Below are positions 10,237-21,814 of a DNA stretch of 64,000 bases, piece after piece. The stretch is from contig JAKUCV010003055.1 of assembly GCA_028386065.3 (NCBI GenBank), forward strand, positions 51,922 through 115,921, read 5' to 3'. A program made the position numbers and the translations under genes. The number at the start of each line of letters is the position of its first letter. Within the stretch, counting starts at the first letter, position 1. The notes beneath the pieces are model-generated. The model was not told the origin of the DNA and did no database searches. It worked only from the letters and a program-made list of their open reading frames with translations. The DNA comes from Turnera subulata. Its lineage: Eukaryota; Streptophyta; Magnoliopsida; Malpighiales; Passifloraceae.

Positions 10237-10946
10237 CTAGACAGCAGCAGCATTCTTCTGATGTTCTTTATCAAGCAGAGTCCGATATTCATCAATCAGA
10301 GACTGAAGTTCAGTCAGTTTTTGTCCAAATAGAGTCTGATCTTTATCAATCTGAGCCTTCTTTTTATGAATCAGAGTGTTTATGTTATCCATCTCTCCGA
10401 GTCTCTGCTTGATTTGCTGCCTATCTTGCTCAATACCCTCCATTATTTGCTGTAGTTCTGCGTTAGAAAGGCGTGGAAAATAATACATCCTAGCAGCAAC
10501 GAGGGTAGCAACTGTACCAGTAAATACGACAGCTTGTGTGCCTATCCCCTTTTTTTTAGAAAAAAAAAGAAAGAAACTAAAGTGAGTCCAAGGCACACAG
10601 AAAGCTAATAATTTTAACAAGACATGACAACAGTCATCAAAAGAAAAGAAAAGAAAATATGAAAAAAAAAGACAAAAAGAGATATATGAAAACCTAGCTA
10701 TATTAGAATTACAGGTGGATCAAAGATCTCTTCTTATTCAGTTGTAACTGTAACCAACCGTAAACATATAAATAAATTAGATTAGGGTAGATTTATTCTT
10801 TTCCCACATAAGACAATTTGACAAAGGAAAATCAAAAGAAACAAAGGACAAAAGGAAATCAGAGAAAGAAAGAAATCAAATACCTTGAGGCTGCAGAGAG
10901 CTCCACTCCTCATAGCTCCACTAAGGATTTTTGCAGCTTGATTCAT
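10237..10946 (-). CDS. Type A microgene A2 (best-preserved C-terminus)
   Basis: Exon 10946-10884 encodes 21 residues (MNQAAKILSGAM, then RSGALCSLK). Exon 10548-10237 encodes 103 residues to TAG, 124 in total. Order: basic peptide; hydrophobic segment (GIGTQAVVFTGTVATLVAAR); MYYFPRL linker; then about 75 charged residues with heptad character (IEQDRQQIKQRLGEMDNI; ELQSLIDEYRTLLDKEHQ). The exon 2 form carries a 15-bp in-frame internal repeat (SGA.R SGAL) absent from A1. The acceptor is ctaaaaaaaag|GGG, weaker than the tatacaag of the sister copies. The 5' UTR exon ends at 11063 and its intron ends at the ATG. This copy gives the fullest view of the type A protein; its function is unknown. Confidence 0.65.
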
Positions 10947-11205
10947 CTGCTAGAAAAAAAAAATCCCATTACCACGAATTAACAAAAAAAAAAAAGAAAA
11001 CACGAAAAAAAATATCCCATTAACTACGAATTAAATTCAAGGGAGAGAGAAGAATGTTTCACCTTTGCAGTGTGTCTCGCTCTCGCGCTCTCTTGGGGGA
11101 TTAGGTTTGAGTGATTTCAAAGGATGAGTTATTTGAAAAGGGAGAGCATGAAATACCAAAGGAAAAAAAAAAAAAAACTTGGTCAATAAGTTAGAAATTA
11201 GAATA

Positions 11206-11300
11206 GCAATAGGGGATCATTAGGTTAAGGAATGTCGAAACTAGCTCGGCCATTTGGGCTCGTGTCCTAGCAATGGTAGCTGTTTTTTACATGATTTACA
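11206..11300 (-). repeat. Upstream module of microgene A2
   Basis: A close match to 1-80 and 4619-4735 (gttaaggaatgtcgaaact, agctcggcc, tgggctcgtgtcct). Beyond about 11300 the copies diverge. 11300-11600 is open on the minus strand for about 100 codons but matches nothing I recognise, so I leave it uncalled. Confidence 0.6.
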
Positions 11301-11822
11301 CAAAAATTGGGCCCTAAAATTCTTCTCTGGCTCATCGAAATATCTGCTAGGTCGGGGTCACAAATTGTATCAACTGAACAAATTGTCCCCCCAAAATCCT
11401 TAACACAGCAATATGATTTCAAAGTAGTTTCATTAACACCTGCGGAAAATTTTGACCGACCATCCATGTTCCGATTGAACCATAAAAATCTGCAACGCCG
11501 CCATTTCCCTCCAGTACCATTTACCTTTCTTAGCCCTGTCTCGGATGTATAAAGTTCAAGTTTAAGCTTTTTATTTTTACATGGATGATCACAATTCAAT
11601 ATGCATGGTAACCACTATTTACAGCACTTTTTACATCCGAGTTGCTGGTACAGATTGATTGCTTTTCTTCTTTAACAATGCACTGATACACACATGAAAA
11701 ATTCGAAGGAAACATAGGATCCCTTTCAAAACAGATCTCCCGACCATACAAGGAAATAAGATGAAGAAAATCCACAGCATACCAGACGGAGGAGGCAGAG
11801 CAGTAGGCATTGCCCAAAGTAG

Positions 11823-11984
11823 CTAACAGAATTCTCGTTTAGCAACAAACACTATAGCGGCACTAAAAACCAAATAAAAACTCAATAACAGTCTGTAACT
11901 CGAGTAAGCAAAGAGCAAGCTCTCCCTGTTGGCATTGTAGAACTGCTTAGCTGCTCCACCCACCGCAAACAGAGCTCTCCTCAT
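11823..11984 (-). CDS. Type B microgene B2 (donor site lost; reads through into a short membrane protein)
   Basis: The first 20 codons, MRRALFAVGGAAKQFYNANR, are close to B1. The ATG follows a good acceptor (tcctgcag), and the 5' UTR donor is at 12102-12101. Where B1 has aacaag|gtgtgt, B2 reads aacagggagagc, so the GT is gone. The frame runs on through what should be intron and ends at a TAG after 53 residues. The new tail (LLLSFYLVFSAAIVFVA) is strongly hydrophobic. No B1-like second exon is visible downstream. It could be a decayed copy or a shortened membrane peptide; sequence alone does not decide. Confidence 0.4.
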   Translation of the reverse strand: MRRALFAVGGAAKQFYNANRESLLFAYSSYRLLLSFYLVFSAAIVFVAKREFC

Positions 11985-12564
11985 CTGCAGGAGAAAAAAC
12001 CAACCAGAGAACAAGCAAACAATGTAAATGCCTCAGAGAAAAAGCGAGACACAGGTGAGTGAGTGAGAGAAAGAGAGGAAAGGAAGAGAGAAGAGAAGAG
12101 TCACCCTGATTTGATTTCTGTGGTGGCAATTGCATGCTTAATTGCTTATCTCCTAATCTTTGAAGGTCCATTAAAGATCCATTGACTGCTTCAACTGGGT
12201 AATAAAAAAAATGACGAACACCTCCATTCTCAAAGATTTTCTCTTATGTAATATAACTAACTAAGTATTACAATAATTAGAAACAACCTCCAGTTCTGGG
12301 TCTTCTCTTCATCTTCAGGAAAACTAAGAGCATTTGTTAAGTTTTTTGTTTCAGGAAAAACAGATAATATTTTTATTCCTTTTTCAAAGAATTTTTATAT
12401 AGTAACCGAGGCTTTAAATTTGTATAGTTAATATACATATGTTTTCAAATTAACTGGATAAGACTAAACATCAATATATTTGATGCATTCTAATCAATTC
12501 ACTCCTATCCCAGTGTGGGCTAGTTTTTTAAAATATTTATTTTTAGAAATTTCTGTCATTTTTG

Positions 12565-12770
12565 ATAAAATTAAACATTAATTCATTTTGTGAATTTTTG
12601 GGCTTACAAGCCCAGGTGATTCTTTCACCAAAAAAATAAAAACTACGTAAGAGCCCACACACCTAAGAAAACACCATTTGTTTCTATCAAGTCCAATGCC
12701 AAGAAATAAGAAGTAGCCCATAAGCCCGAAATCGTGCCAAGCGAGATTTGGGTATCACAACTTTACTAAC
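12565..12770. repeat. Dispersed array module
   Basis: Shares attcattttgtgaatttttg, ggcttacaagcccaggtgat and ctacgtaagagcccacac with about 6210-6390 and 23070-23250. The extended copies here and at 6210 also share aatgccaagaaataagaagt and agcccataagcccgaaatcg. Non-coding, part of the array's repeating unit. Confidence 0.65.
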
Positions 12771-12848
12771 ATTCACCCATTGAGGAAAATCCTAAATCTT
12801 TGTACTTTCTGCATAAAAGTACATCATTTGGACGTACCAAACCCACAT

Positions 12849-12965
12849 TCTTTTTTTTTTTGATTTCCCATCCGGTATCCGGAGCTTCGTTCCGACTAAT
12901 CCGGTTCGACTCGGGTTGCGTACCTGGTTAGGGTGGGTGAGTCTCCCAATGGCAATTTTCTGCAT
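12849..12965 (-). mobile_element. SINE-like fragment with Angio-domain-type 3' end
   Basis: On the minus strand the segment contains ggattagtcgg and agctccggataccgg and ends in gggaaatc followed by ten A's (a poly-T run at about 12850-12859 on the plus strand). Plant SINEs with the so-called Angio-domain end in a similar GGATTAGTCG...CCGG...poly(A) arrangement. The 5' part and a target duplication are not clear. A shorter piece of the same tail is at 24988-25018. Confidence 0.45.
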
Positions 12966-13215
12966 ACATTCTGCTAAGCCCATTGGGCAAGAATTGGTTA
13001 AAGTAAAATTAACAATATGAATTTGTTCATGTACGTCAGTTTGGGTTAGATTATGACATTTTAAATGAACGACGCCCGTAAAAAGAATAACAAGAATTCG
13101 TGCAATCATTCCCAACAAAGCAAAAAGGAATTCATATAATCAAAATGCACTCAATAAGTATCCAAGAAGGCAGGTAACATTCGTCAAAAAAGGATACTAA
13201 AACGCCCAGATAAAG

Positions 13216-14527
13216 GATCTTGGAATTGGGAAACACTCCAGAATACCCTCCCCAACGATCTGCAGAATGTGTTATGATCTACCTCTACGCCTAGAGCAGA
13301 GAAAGGACCTGATAGGTTGCTTTGGACTCTTGACCCAAAGGAGCCTTCACTATCAAATTTGCTTATATATCCCTTGAAAACATGAACTGGGATGTCAGGA
13401 ACCAGATTTGGGGTGTTGTTGGGAAGTGGCGTGGCCCAACCCAAATTAGCTCTTTTCTATGGCTACTTGCAAGTGGCAGGCTATTGACAAACCAACTCAG
13501 GACCACAAGACATATGCGTGACACTAACATTTGTCCTGTTTATGCTCGAGAAGAAGAGTCTGGCTTACATGCGGGGTGAGAGATTGCCGCTATGTCGCTG
13601 ATGTGTGGGTTACGGTGAGCAATAACAGTTTGGAACGAGATTTTTTACCTTAGACCTGAGGACTTGGGTCTTGAAGAACTTGAAAGTGGTTCAGGAGAAG
13701 GACAGTTGGAGTACCCTCTTTGCAGTGACTTGTTGGTTTTTGTGGAAATAGAGAAACAAGGTGGTCTTTGAGGGTGTTGGTTCCACTGAAGCTTGTCCAG
13801 TAAAGGAGATTAAGTTCATTGCGGGAAGCTATGTCAAGGTGAAACTAAGCACTTGGCTCACTTGCAACAAGCGAGAACCCCTGCAGGCATTGCAAACTGG
13901 TTGCCTTCCCATATTCGATCAATTCAAACTAAATGTAGCCGTTTCTCATCCTAAGAACGTAATCTTTTACATATATGGGGAGTCTATAAAGAGATCAGGG
14001 GGCAGGTGGATTGTTGGTTTTGTCTTCAAGTGGAGCAAATCAAACAGAATTCACGCGGATCTTATTGCTATTGCACAAGGCCTCATTTTTGTTCGGCAAT
14101 TAGGCTTCAGGGCCTTCTCCTAGAGTCTGAAGCCGCTGATATTTTGAATTGGCTCACGGATGACATTCTATGGGAGGAGGATCTTTGTGAAGTGGTGGAT
14201 CAAATTAAATCTCTTAAAAAAGACCCATTCCCCAATTCTTTTGTTGATGTACATAGGGAGGCTAACTCTTTAGCTCAACGTATAGCAAAGTTGTGGCAAA
14301 ATCTTTAGCTCAGCACATAGCAAAGTTAAGGCCTTCTTTTGCTCGGGCCTAGCTATTTTAGACTCTCCCCCTAGTGTTATTAGGGAGATCCTTTTAGAGG
14401 ATAGGGGAGCTTTGGGTTAACTGCTGACCCCTATATTTTGTACTTTGTACTCATGATATTTTGCGATACCTGTATTTTGTACTCATGATATTTTGCGATA
14501 CACAGTAGTTCCTGGTCACCGACCAAA
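13216..14527 (+). mobile_element. 5'-truncated LINE (zinc-binding and RNase H end), degenerate
   Basis: Flanked by a near-perfect 17-bp target duplication, aaaacgcccagataaag (13199-13215) and aaaaggcccaggtaaag (14528-14544). The paralogous site near 25644-25660 shows the uninterrupted sequence. Coding remnants on the plus strand: 13384-13579 is the zf-RVT region (KWRGP, SSFLWLLASGRLLTNQLRT, NICPV), followed by a frameshifted continuation, then 13761-14123 and 14130-14308, an RNase H-like region ending DVHREANSLAQRIAKLW. Frames are interrupted, so it is dead. The tail carries two copies of a ~28-bp unit (tttgtactcatgatattttg) instead of a long poly(A). 5' truncation is typical of target-primed reverse transcription. 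Confidence 0.85.
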
Positions 14528-15229
14528 AAAAGGCCCAGGTAAAGTAGTCATATAGACAAAACTGGGCTTCATGAATCAATCGATTTGAACCGCAATAACA
14601 TGTTTGAGAATTCGATTTCTAATAAAAAATGGAAAGGAAGAAATTCAGATTTAACAAAAGTTCTGAAAAGCCGAATTCGATGGGTGAAGAGTCTATAACA
14701 AAGCAACATATCTCCTGATCGATTGGCATCAAACTCTGCTTTTGGCATCTTTCTACTCCAACTATATATTTTGGTCACTTGGATTTGATCTATCAAAATA
14801 TACAAATTTATGCACCAAATATTATTCTATAAAGTGTAGGAAAAGAGTCCTCTAATCCATATCTAAATTCTTTAAAATTTTTAGGAAAAAGAAGTTGTTG
14901 AACTTTTTTATGTATAAAAGTTTATAAAATTCAATGCACTCACAAGCCTACAATGTTGACTACATGATAGATCCATCCCAGACTATAATGATGTTTAATG
15001 AGTGCCTTAATTTAGTCATAATTTTTATTTGGGCATGATCTTTAAAATAATGAAAATGAAAGAAAGATTCCTCAAAAGTGAGTGAATTATTTATACCACA
15101 AAACATCAGAAAGAGGATGTCTCCAGACAGTCATCACACAATACCAATATCAAAAACATATACTAACTATACAATTTTTTTTCCTGGTACTTAGATTCTT
15201 AAATTGTTCTAAGATGCAAAAAAAAAAAC

Positions 15230-15420
15230 AAGGCCATCATATTAATCTTTGCCACTATGTCTTTCGGGTACGACATCACAGAGATAATGCCTTCTTTGAT
15301 CTTTGTAGAGTTGATTCAGAACATCAATCGGAGTTCCCCGCCGGTTTCATCTTTAGCCTTCTGGGGTCGACATCACAGAGATAATGCCTTGATCTTCGTA
15401 GAGCTGATATAGAGCCTGAA
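15230..15420. repeat. ~100-bp tandem duplication in the 3' part of a broken type B copy
   Basis: The stretch cgacatcacagagataatgc followed by cttNgatctt.gtagag occurs at about 15267 and again at about 15367. It lies at the C-terminal/3' end of the type B pseudogene at 15360-15823. Confidence 0.6.
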
Positions 15421-15823
15421 TCCAAGCTGCCTACCGGTCGATCTCTTGGCGCTGTCGGTCGGTCTCCTGTGAGTGGCGCTCGATCGCTTGATTGTGTTCC
15501 CTATGCATCTCTCGGTTAGCCGTCACTAATTCTTCGTTCATGAGTCCCAGCGAGCCCCAACCTCCTACATGTCAGCTCCACCAGGATGCTACCTGCAGCA
15601 GAGGTAGCAACCCCTTTCGTTGGTTCCTAAATGATTTTAATGCTACTAATTAGAAATTGATTACAGTAAATTCAAGACAACATACACTAGTAAATACTAA
15701 TCAAACACATTTATAACATAACATTACATACATTCATTATTAATTAAACACATTTATAACACACCTTTCTGCGCTGTAGATGCGCCACACAGCTCCACCA
15801 AGAGTTTGACCCACTCTCTTCAT
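15360..15823 (-). pseudogene. Type B microgene, B3-like subtype, frameshifted
   Basis: Exon 1 (15823-15765) encodes MKRVGQTLGGAVWRIYSAE and ends at a GTGTGT donor. It is 59 bases, one short of the 60 in B1 and B3, so it does not join exon 2 in frame. Exon 2 starts at 15626 after tttag and, in its own frame, encodes EPTKGVATSAAGSILVE. This aligns with the B3 exon EAGKSVATTAASAILVH, then meets TAA after about 35 codons. The charged helix (REMHREHNQAIERHSQETDR) continues in another frame. At least two frame breaks mark it as a decayed copy. It lies next to the broken type A copy, repeating the B-then-A order. Confidence 0.6.
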
Positions 15824-15974
15824 CCTCACCAAAAACAGAACGCAAGGAAAATGTGAATTTGGAAATTAAAAAAGCGAGAGCGGTGTAGAGACTGGAGATC
15901 GAGACTAAAGGAGAGAGAAATATATATACAGAATGTAATCGCCGCACCCCCTTGCCACGTTCGCAATCCAGCCT

Positions 15975-16410
15975 CCTCCTCCTCTCATTAGAAAAAGCCT
16001 CCTCCTCCCCATTCGCCCATTCTCCTACCACGCGGATTGCCATCACCCCGTTCATTCTACGGCCGTCGATACAAAATGAATCGACAGCCCAAATTCACCC
16101 TCCCCCTTAATTGTCATAACACTCCTGTCCTATTATAATCATACATGTACCTGCTTCCATACTCTCAAGTCTCAACTCTTAAGCCATCCTCTTTTATTCT
16201 TTTTGAGAAACTAGATGATTCTAATTCTTAAACCATTCCATCTGACTATGATAGTAATCTATCCTTTTGAATCCCTGTTTGATTTTCTGCTTGTCTTGGT
16301 CAACACTATCTATTAAGTTCAGTAGTTTCTTCTTGGGAATTTCTTCATAGAAATGGGTCAAAGTAGCAACGACTCTAGCAGTTGTATGAAAAGGTATGGC
16401 AATTGGCAAG
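15975..16410 (-). repeat. Segmental duplication unit, left part (partner 30765-31170)
   Basis: The block cctcctcctcctct...attcgcccattctc...accacgcggattgcc...gtcgatacaaaa...tgattctaattcttaaaccattccatctg is shared closely with 30765-31170. Together with 21815-22745 (partner 31195-32115) it forms one duplicated segment. The only large differences are the LINE inserted in this copy and the MITE at its right edge. Confidence 0.75.
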
Positions 16411-16456
16411 TTCTTTTTTTTTTGGGTGAAAACAGGGCTTAGAAGCTATATATTAC

Positions 16457-19400
16457 TCAAACAATAGTAACAACTCTGGAGTCATTAGCTCCGGCCAGGT
16501 CTCTGAGCAGTAGGTGTCTAACCTGCATACAGGAAGTAAAATATTTGTCTATACTAGCAAGCTTTCCTATACCAAGATTGGCATAAAAATCAGCACACGA
16601 ATTAGCTTCCCTATATACTTGTCTAATCTCTACTCTCCACTCTCTAACCAACAAGACTCTTATTTTCCTGCATAGTATGCTTAAATCATTTATATATCTA
16701 GGTTCCTTCTGGATTAAAGCAACAGCAGCGGAGGAATCCATCTCTAGTTCGATATGTTGCTTGCCCAAGTCCCAGGCCATCTCCAATCCACACATGGCTG
16801 CCCACAGCTCAGCTTTAAGTGCATTACACCATCCCACTCCACCAGAAAATGCCCCAATGAACCTTCCATCTGCATCTCTGATTAAACCTCCAATCCTCGC
16901 TTGTCTAGGGTTACCTCGACTAGCCCCATCTGTGTTTACTTTCACCCACCCATCCTTCGGCTTGCTCCAGTAGGTCATTCGCTCTTCTTTGCATTTCCCT
17001 GCATTACCGGCTCGATTGTGGCATTCTTTTACTTGCATCAGGAAGAGCTTACAAGCTCTTAAACACTCTTCAGCATCCATTGGATGCTTGGGGTCAAATA
17101 CCCTACTATTCCTTTTTTTCCAGACGAACCAGCAAACTACCCCAAATGTCATTTTCCACTCCTCCCACTCCTTCCCTGTACCTTGGACAAGATTCAAGTC
17201 AAGCCAATCAGTCAAGTTTCCATTAAAGAAGTTCATCGATATCCCAAAATCCGCAATGAATATCAACCATATCTGTCTTGCCTCCACACAGTCTCGCAAA
17301 ACATGAATTACACTCTCTCTCATGAGTTTACAGCAAGGGCATAAGTCAGATGAAGCCAATCCTCTCCTATATCTCTGCTCATTAGTCAAAATCCTATCAT
17401 GAGTGACCAACCATAAAAAGGACCGAATTCTTTCAGGACCATTCCGTTCCCAAATTCTTTTCCATATCATGCTCTCCATGCCTATTTGCTCGCATTAAGA
17501 TACTTATAAGCTGCTCCTACTGAAAATTGGTCATTCTTGCCATTTGCCCATACAACTAAATCCTCAGGATCAGTAGCACAAGGAGGACAGATAACAAGTA
17601 TTCTTTGGAAAATTCTATCAGGTAGAAATTTATTCAGCTCTGCCACTGCCCATTGCCCCTCCTCATTCACGAAATCAGTGACTTTCCTGCTCAAGACTTC
17701 TTCCTCGATTGGGTTATCCAGCTCTAAAATTAAATACCCCTGGTCTTCCACCCATAAATCCCTCCAAAAATCCACCTCTTGGCCATTGGAGACAACCCAC
17801 TTCAGCCCGCCTTCAAACTTCTCCCATAATCCACGTATATTCCTCCATAGGTGGGAGCTAAGACACTTCTCTTTCATACACCATTCTTCACCAACAGGTT
17901 CCCAATACTTGGCCATTAACACTTGAACCCAAAGTTTCCTAGGTTCATTTATCATGATCCATATAAGCTTCAAGAGGAAGGCTTCATTATTACATCACAT
18001 TTCTCTAAGTCCTAGTCCTCAATACTTGGCCATTAACACTTGCACCCAAAGTTTCCTAGGTTCATTTATCATGATCCATATAAGCTTCAAGAGGAAGGCT
18101 TCATTATTAAATCACATTTCTCTAAGTCCTAGTCCTCCAACATGCCTAGGTTGACAAACAACTTCCCATTTCACAGAATGAAGCTTTCTGTTATTTTCAT
18201 CACCTCCCCAAATAAAGCAGCGACACAGTTTGTCGATCTCATCACAGGTACCCTTAGGTAGACTTGTAGTTTGCATTGTGTAATTGGGAATTGCATTCAA
18301 AACCGATTGGCATAAGGTGACTCTTCCTACAAAGGACAAATTAGTGATCTTCCACTTAGCCAAATTCTGCTGCACCCGCTCCACCACACTACCATAAGTA
18401 TTTATAGTTACCCTTCCATGAATGAGGGGCACCCCTAAATACTTCCCAAAGTCTTTAGTAAGGATAAATCCGCATTCCTCCGCCCATTTCCGTCTGTCAG
18501 TCTCTTTCACACTCTCTGAGAACAAAATACGAGATTTCTCCATACTCACTTTTTGGCCCGAGGCACTGCAAAACTTGTCAAGACAACTTCGAACAACACG
18601 TACCTGTTTTGAGGATGCTTCCGCAAACAACATCAAGTCGTCTGCAAACATCAGGTGTGAGATTTGCGGACCCCTTGAACCAAATGTGAAAGGAATCCAC
18701 ATCCCGTCTTGAACTGCATCCAAGATAATATGAGATAGCTTATCCATGCATAATACAAAGAGATAGGGGGACAGAGGATCCCCTTGTCTCAATCCCCTAG
18801 AGGCATGAAATCTTTCAGCTGCAGACCCATTCCACAATAACTGTAAGGAAGGACTCCGTACACAAGTCATTATCAGCTCGCAAACTTTTCTCGGCAACCC
18901 ACTCCCCCTCAAGTTCTCTTCTACGAAGTCCCAGTCCAGTCTATCATATGCCTTCTCTAAGTCTATCTTCAATGCCATATACTTGCGAGTTTTCTTTTTC
19001 CCTTTAAAGGAATGCATGATCTCCTGTGCTATAATAATATTATCCACAATTTGCCTACCAGCAACAAAACTGCATTGGTTTTCAGTAATTATGGATGGCA
19101 AAATAGGCTTTATTAAGGTCACCAGCACCTTAGAGATGATTTTATAACTCACATTGCAAAGACTTATAGGTCTAAATTGTTTGATATTCTCAGGACTAGT
19201 CACTTTAGGAATGAGGACAAGAAATGTGTTGTTTACCTTTTTGAGGTCATCTCTTCGTTCAAGGAAATCCCGAACAAACTTAATAACCTCAGGGCCCACA
19301 CTCAGCCATTGAGTTTGGAAGAAGATGGCTTGGAATCTGTCAGGACCAGGAGCTTTCAATGGGCCCATTTGCTTGACAACAGTGTGTATTTCTTCATCTG

Positions 19401-20709
19401 AAATCTCTTTTTGTAACAGTTCAGTCTCCACACTTCCTAAAGCAGGAAAGTGTGTTTTTGTACTTAGTACTGGTCGACTTGATGTCTCCCTAGTGTAAAG
19501 ATCTCTAAAGAAGGCTACGACATGATTCTGAAGCTCCATTGCATCCCAAATCCAATTGTTTGATCCATCCTTAAGGGCTCCCACTTTATTGCTCCTTCTC
19601 CGCATAACAGTAGTCAAATGATAAAATTTTGTGTTTCTATCCCCCTCCGTCAGCCACTTCACACGAGACTTCTGGTGCCATAAGACTTCCTCTTATGCCA
19701 AAGTTCTATGGTATTCACATAGCAACTCTTCCTCAAGGTGGTACAGATGAGGATTTGGCCGAATAGATAATGCTCTTTGGATGCCATTCAGTCTTGCCAA
19801 TAACCTTTTCTTCCGATGGAATATATTGCCAAAAACCTCTCTATTCCACTTGCATAAACATTCTTGCAAGTGAGCAAGGGCCTCAGCTACATGCACATTC
19901 CTTCTCCATCCCCCTTTAATAATCTCTTGAAAGGATTCGCTTTGCAACCAAGCTGCTTCAATTCTAAACGGTATCAGCTTTGTCCCTTTCTCAGGGTCAG
20001 CATGTAGTGTCAAAAGGATTGGGTGATGGTCTAATTTAATTCTTGGCAAATTTCTAATAACCGCCTCTGGAAAACTTAAGCTCCATTGCAGGTTACATAC
20101 CACTCTGTCTAGCCGTTCAAAAATTCTGCTCAAGCCCGCCTTCTTAGGTCCTCTCCATATGAATTTCGGGCCCACAGCACCCGCATCCACTAATCCGCAC
20201 TCTTCTAGTTTATCCTTAAACCACATGCAACGACTTAAATTAGCCGACAACCCTCATCTCTTTTCCTCAAGCAACAAGATGTCATTAAAATCACCTACCA
20301 CTGCCCAAGGGCCATTCACTCCCACACTTAATCTATGCAAATCATCCCAAAACTGCATCTTTAAGTTCTTTTTTGGATTGACATATACCATGGTCACAAA
20401 CCATATAGTTCCATCCTTATTGGAAATTTGAGCATGGATGAACTGCTTATTCGTTTCAAGGACAGCAAAGTCAGGTACATTCCTTCTGCTAAGAATCCAC
20501 AGTCCACCTGAAAAACCACATGCATCCACACAGGAAACCCACTCCAACCCCATTCTTCTAATCATTTTGTTTGCAGTAACTCCGCTAATTCTAGGTTCAG
20601 TAAGAACTACTAAGTCAGGATTATGAATCCGCAACAAATCTGACAAAATACTTTGGAGCCTTTTACTTTTAGCTCCACGGCAGTTCCAATAGAGAATCCT
20701 ATCTATCAT
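16457..20709 (-). pseudogene. LINE ORF2: endonuclease - reverse transcriptase - zf-RVT - RNase H
   Basis: Reading down the minus strand: APE-type endonuclease (20709-19693; LYWNCRGAKSK, VVLTEPRISG, VVGDFNDI, KLDHHPILLTL). Next is reverse transcriptase (19662-18112; LIPKVTSPENIKQFRPISLC, DLEKAYDRLDWDF, GLRQGDPLSPYLF, catalytic FADDLMLFAEA). A linker with FWRDLWVED follows (17973-17482). Last come zf-RVT (RNGPERIRSFLWLVTHDRIL, CPCC) and RNase H (16457-17479). The RNase H acidic residues are kept: VNTDGAS, KAELWAA, LEMDSS and SCADFYANLG. Three in-frame stops, a 117-bp tandem duplication and one frameshift separate the blocks, so it is non-functional. Confidence 0.85.
17903..18136 (-). repeat. 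117-bp tandem duplication inside LINE ORF2
   Basis: Positions 17903-18019 and 18020-18136 are nearly identical. The unit is 39 codons, so frame is kept. Both copies carry the same TGA stop (17995-17997 and 18112-18114), which shows the stop arose first. Confidence 0.85.
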
Positions 20710-20734
20710 TAAGGATAATCGGTAGAACAGCCCC

Positions 20735-21814
20735 TAATTAGCACTAAGGTTACTAGCACCAGAAGGCACTGATACCTGTTCTCCATCCACCATATCCATT
20801 TCAGGACGCACGTCCTTAACATCAATAGTCACATCATTTACCTCTTCTAGTGAAGCAATAGGATCCGGAGGTCTGCCAGCACCTCCACCGTCTAGAGTAG
20901 GACAATGGTTCTTCCTGCAGGCATGGGCTCTACTAGATCCTCCCTCTACTGTATTGTGTGTGTTGCCGCGAACTTGTACCTGCTGCGGCTGATTTGTTAC
21001 CTGACCTTTCTTAGAGTTTGTTATATCTTGCAGTGGTGTAGTAGACTTCTCCTAAGAATGGTGGCCCTTTCTCTACCAAGCTGACCCACCTTGCTTCCCT
21101 CTGCCCTCTTAGAGGCTGCAGTCGTAGTATCGCCTATAACATCCATCGCCTTCACAGGTTTCGTCTTCAGGGTCTTGTTAGTTTGTTTCTCCGTTGTCTT
21201 ACCCAATTCTGGTCTCACAGCATTATCCCTCTTTACTTTGGAATTTTCAGGAACTTGTAGTTCATTCTCATCCCCCAAACTATCTAGTACATCAAAGCGA
21301 GATCCGCTATTCTCCCCAGAATTCTCAGCTTTTTGCATCGGAAATTTTTTCCTATTTCGGATCTTCTTTTGTACCAACATCCACTGCCCACGAGCCTCGA
21401 ATACCTCTGGATGATCCCTTGGAGCTGCCGTGCCCTGATAGTAACAGGGTTTCAAAGGTTGTTGTTCATGCTGAGCTTCTGGCACTGTCGCAGACGGCGC
21501 ACTTTTATTTGGACAGTCCTCTTCCTTGTGACCATACAGCCCGCAACTAAAACATATCAAATGGAGGCCTTCATACTCAACTCTCCATACCCTTCTTCTA
21601 GCACGGAAGTTGGCCACCAGTGGCTTAGTCAAATCCACCTCTACGCATACCTTCGCAAATTTAGCTCGTACCACATTCAACGTAGCCTTATCCACCCTTA
21701 GAGTACGCCCAATCATACCAATCCGATTCAAGGCCATACCTTCATAGTATTCCATTCCCAAGTATAGGATGTGCACCCACACCGCAACTCGTTCAATCGA
21801 TGCCTCAAAAGGGT
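20735..21814 (-). pseudogene. LINE ORF1 (DUF4283 / CCHC), 5'-truncated and frameshifted
   Basis: The remaining part starts within the DUF4283 region (VAVWVHILYLGMEYY; DKATLNVVRAKFAKVCVEVD) and continues through a CCHC knuckle (CFSCGLYGHKEEDC). A basic/polar tail follows. Near 21030 the frame shifts, and the C-terminal part (RGNTHNTVEGGSSRAHAC and onward) continues in another frame to a stop at about 20735, shortly before ORF2 starts at 20709. Nucleic-acid chaperone proteins of this type accompany plant LINE ORF2. Confidence 0.75.

Larger units (their letters stand above)
16411..21814 (-). mobile_element. 5'-truncated LINE (plant L1 type), inactivated
   Basis: A poly(A) tail on the minus strand (poly-T at 16414-16423) follows an ORF2 that ends at 16457. 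The 5' end is truncated inside ORF1 at about 21814. ORF2 (20709-16457) is broken by TGA 20251-20253, TAA 19690-19692, TGA 18112-18114 (and its duplicate 17995-17997) and a frameshift at about 17480. ORF1 is frame-shifted near 21030. The insertion is in the last exon of a type A microgene. No target duplication is visible; relative to the paralogue at 31.2 kb about 25 bp of target is missing. Confidence 0.85.

Noticed and set aside
11267..11599. 110-codon minus-strand frame rich in Cys
   Set aside because: No recognisable domain, no conservation in the other array copies, no clear splice sites. It could be a captured fragment but is not supportable.
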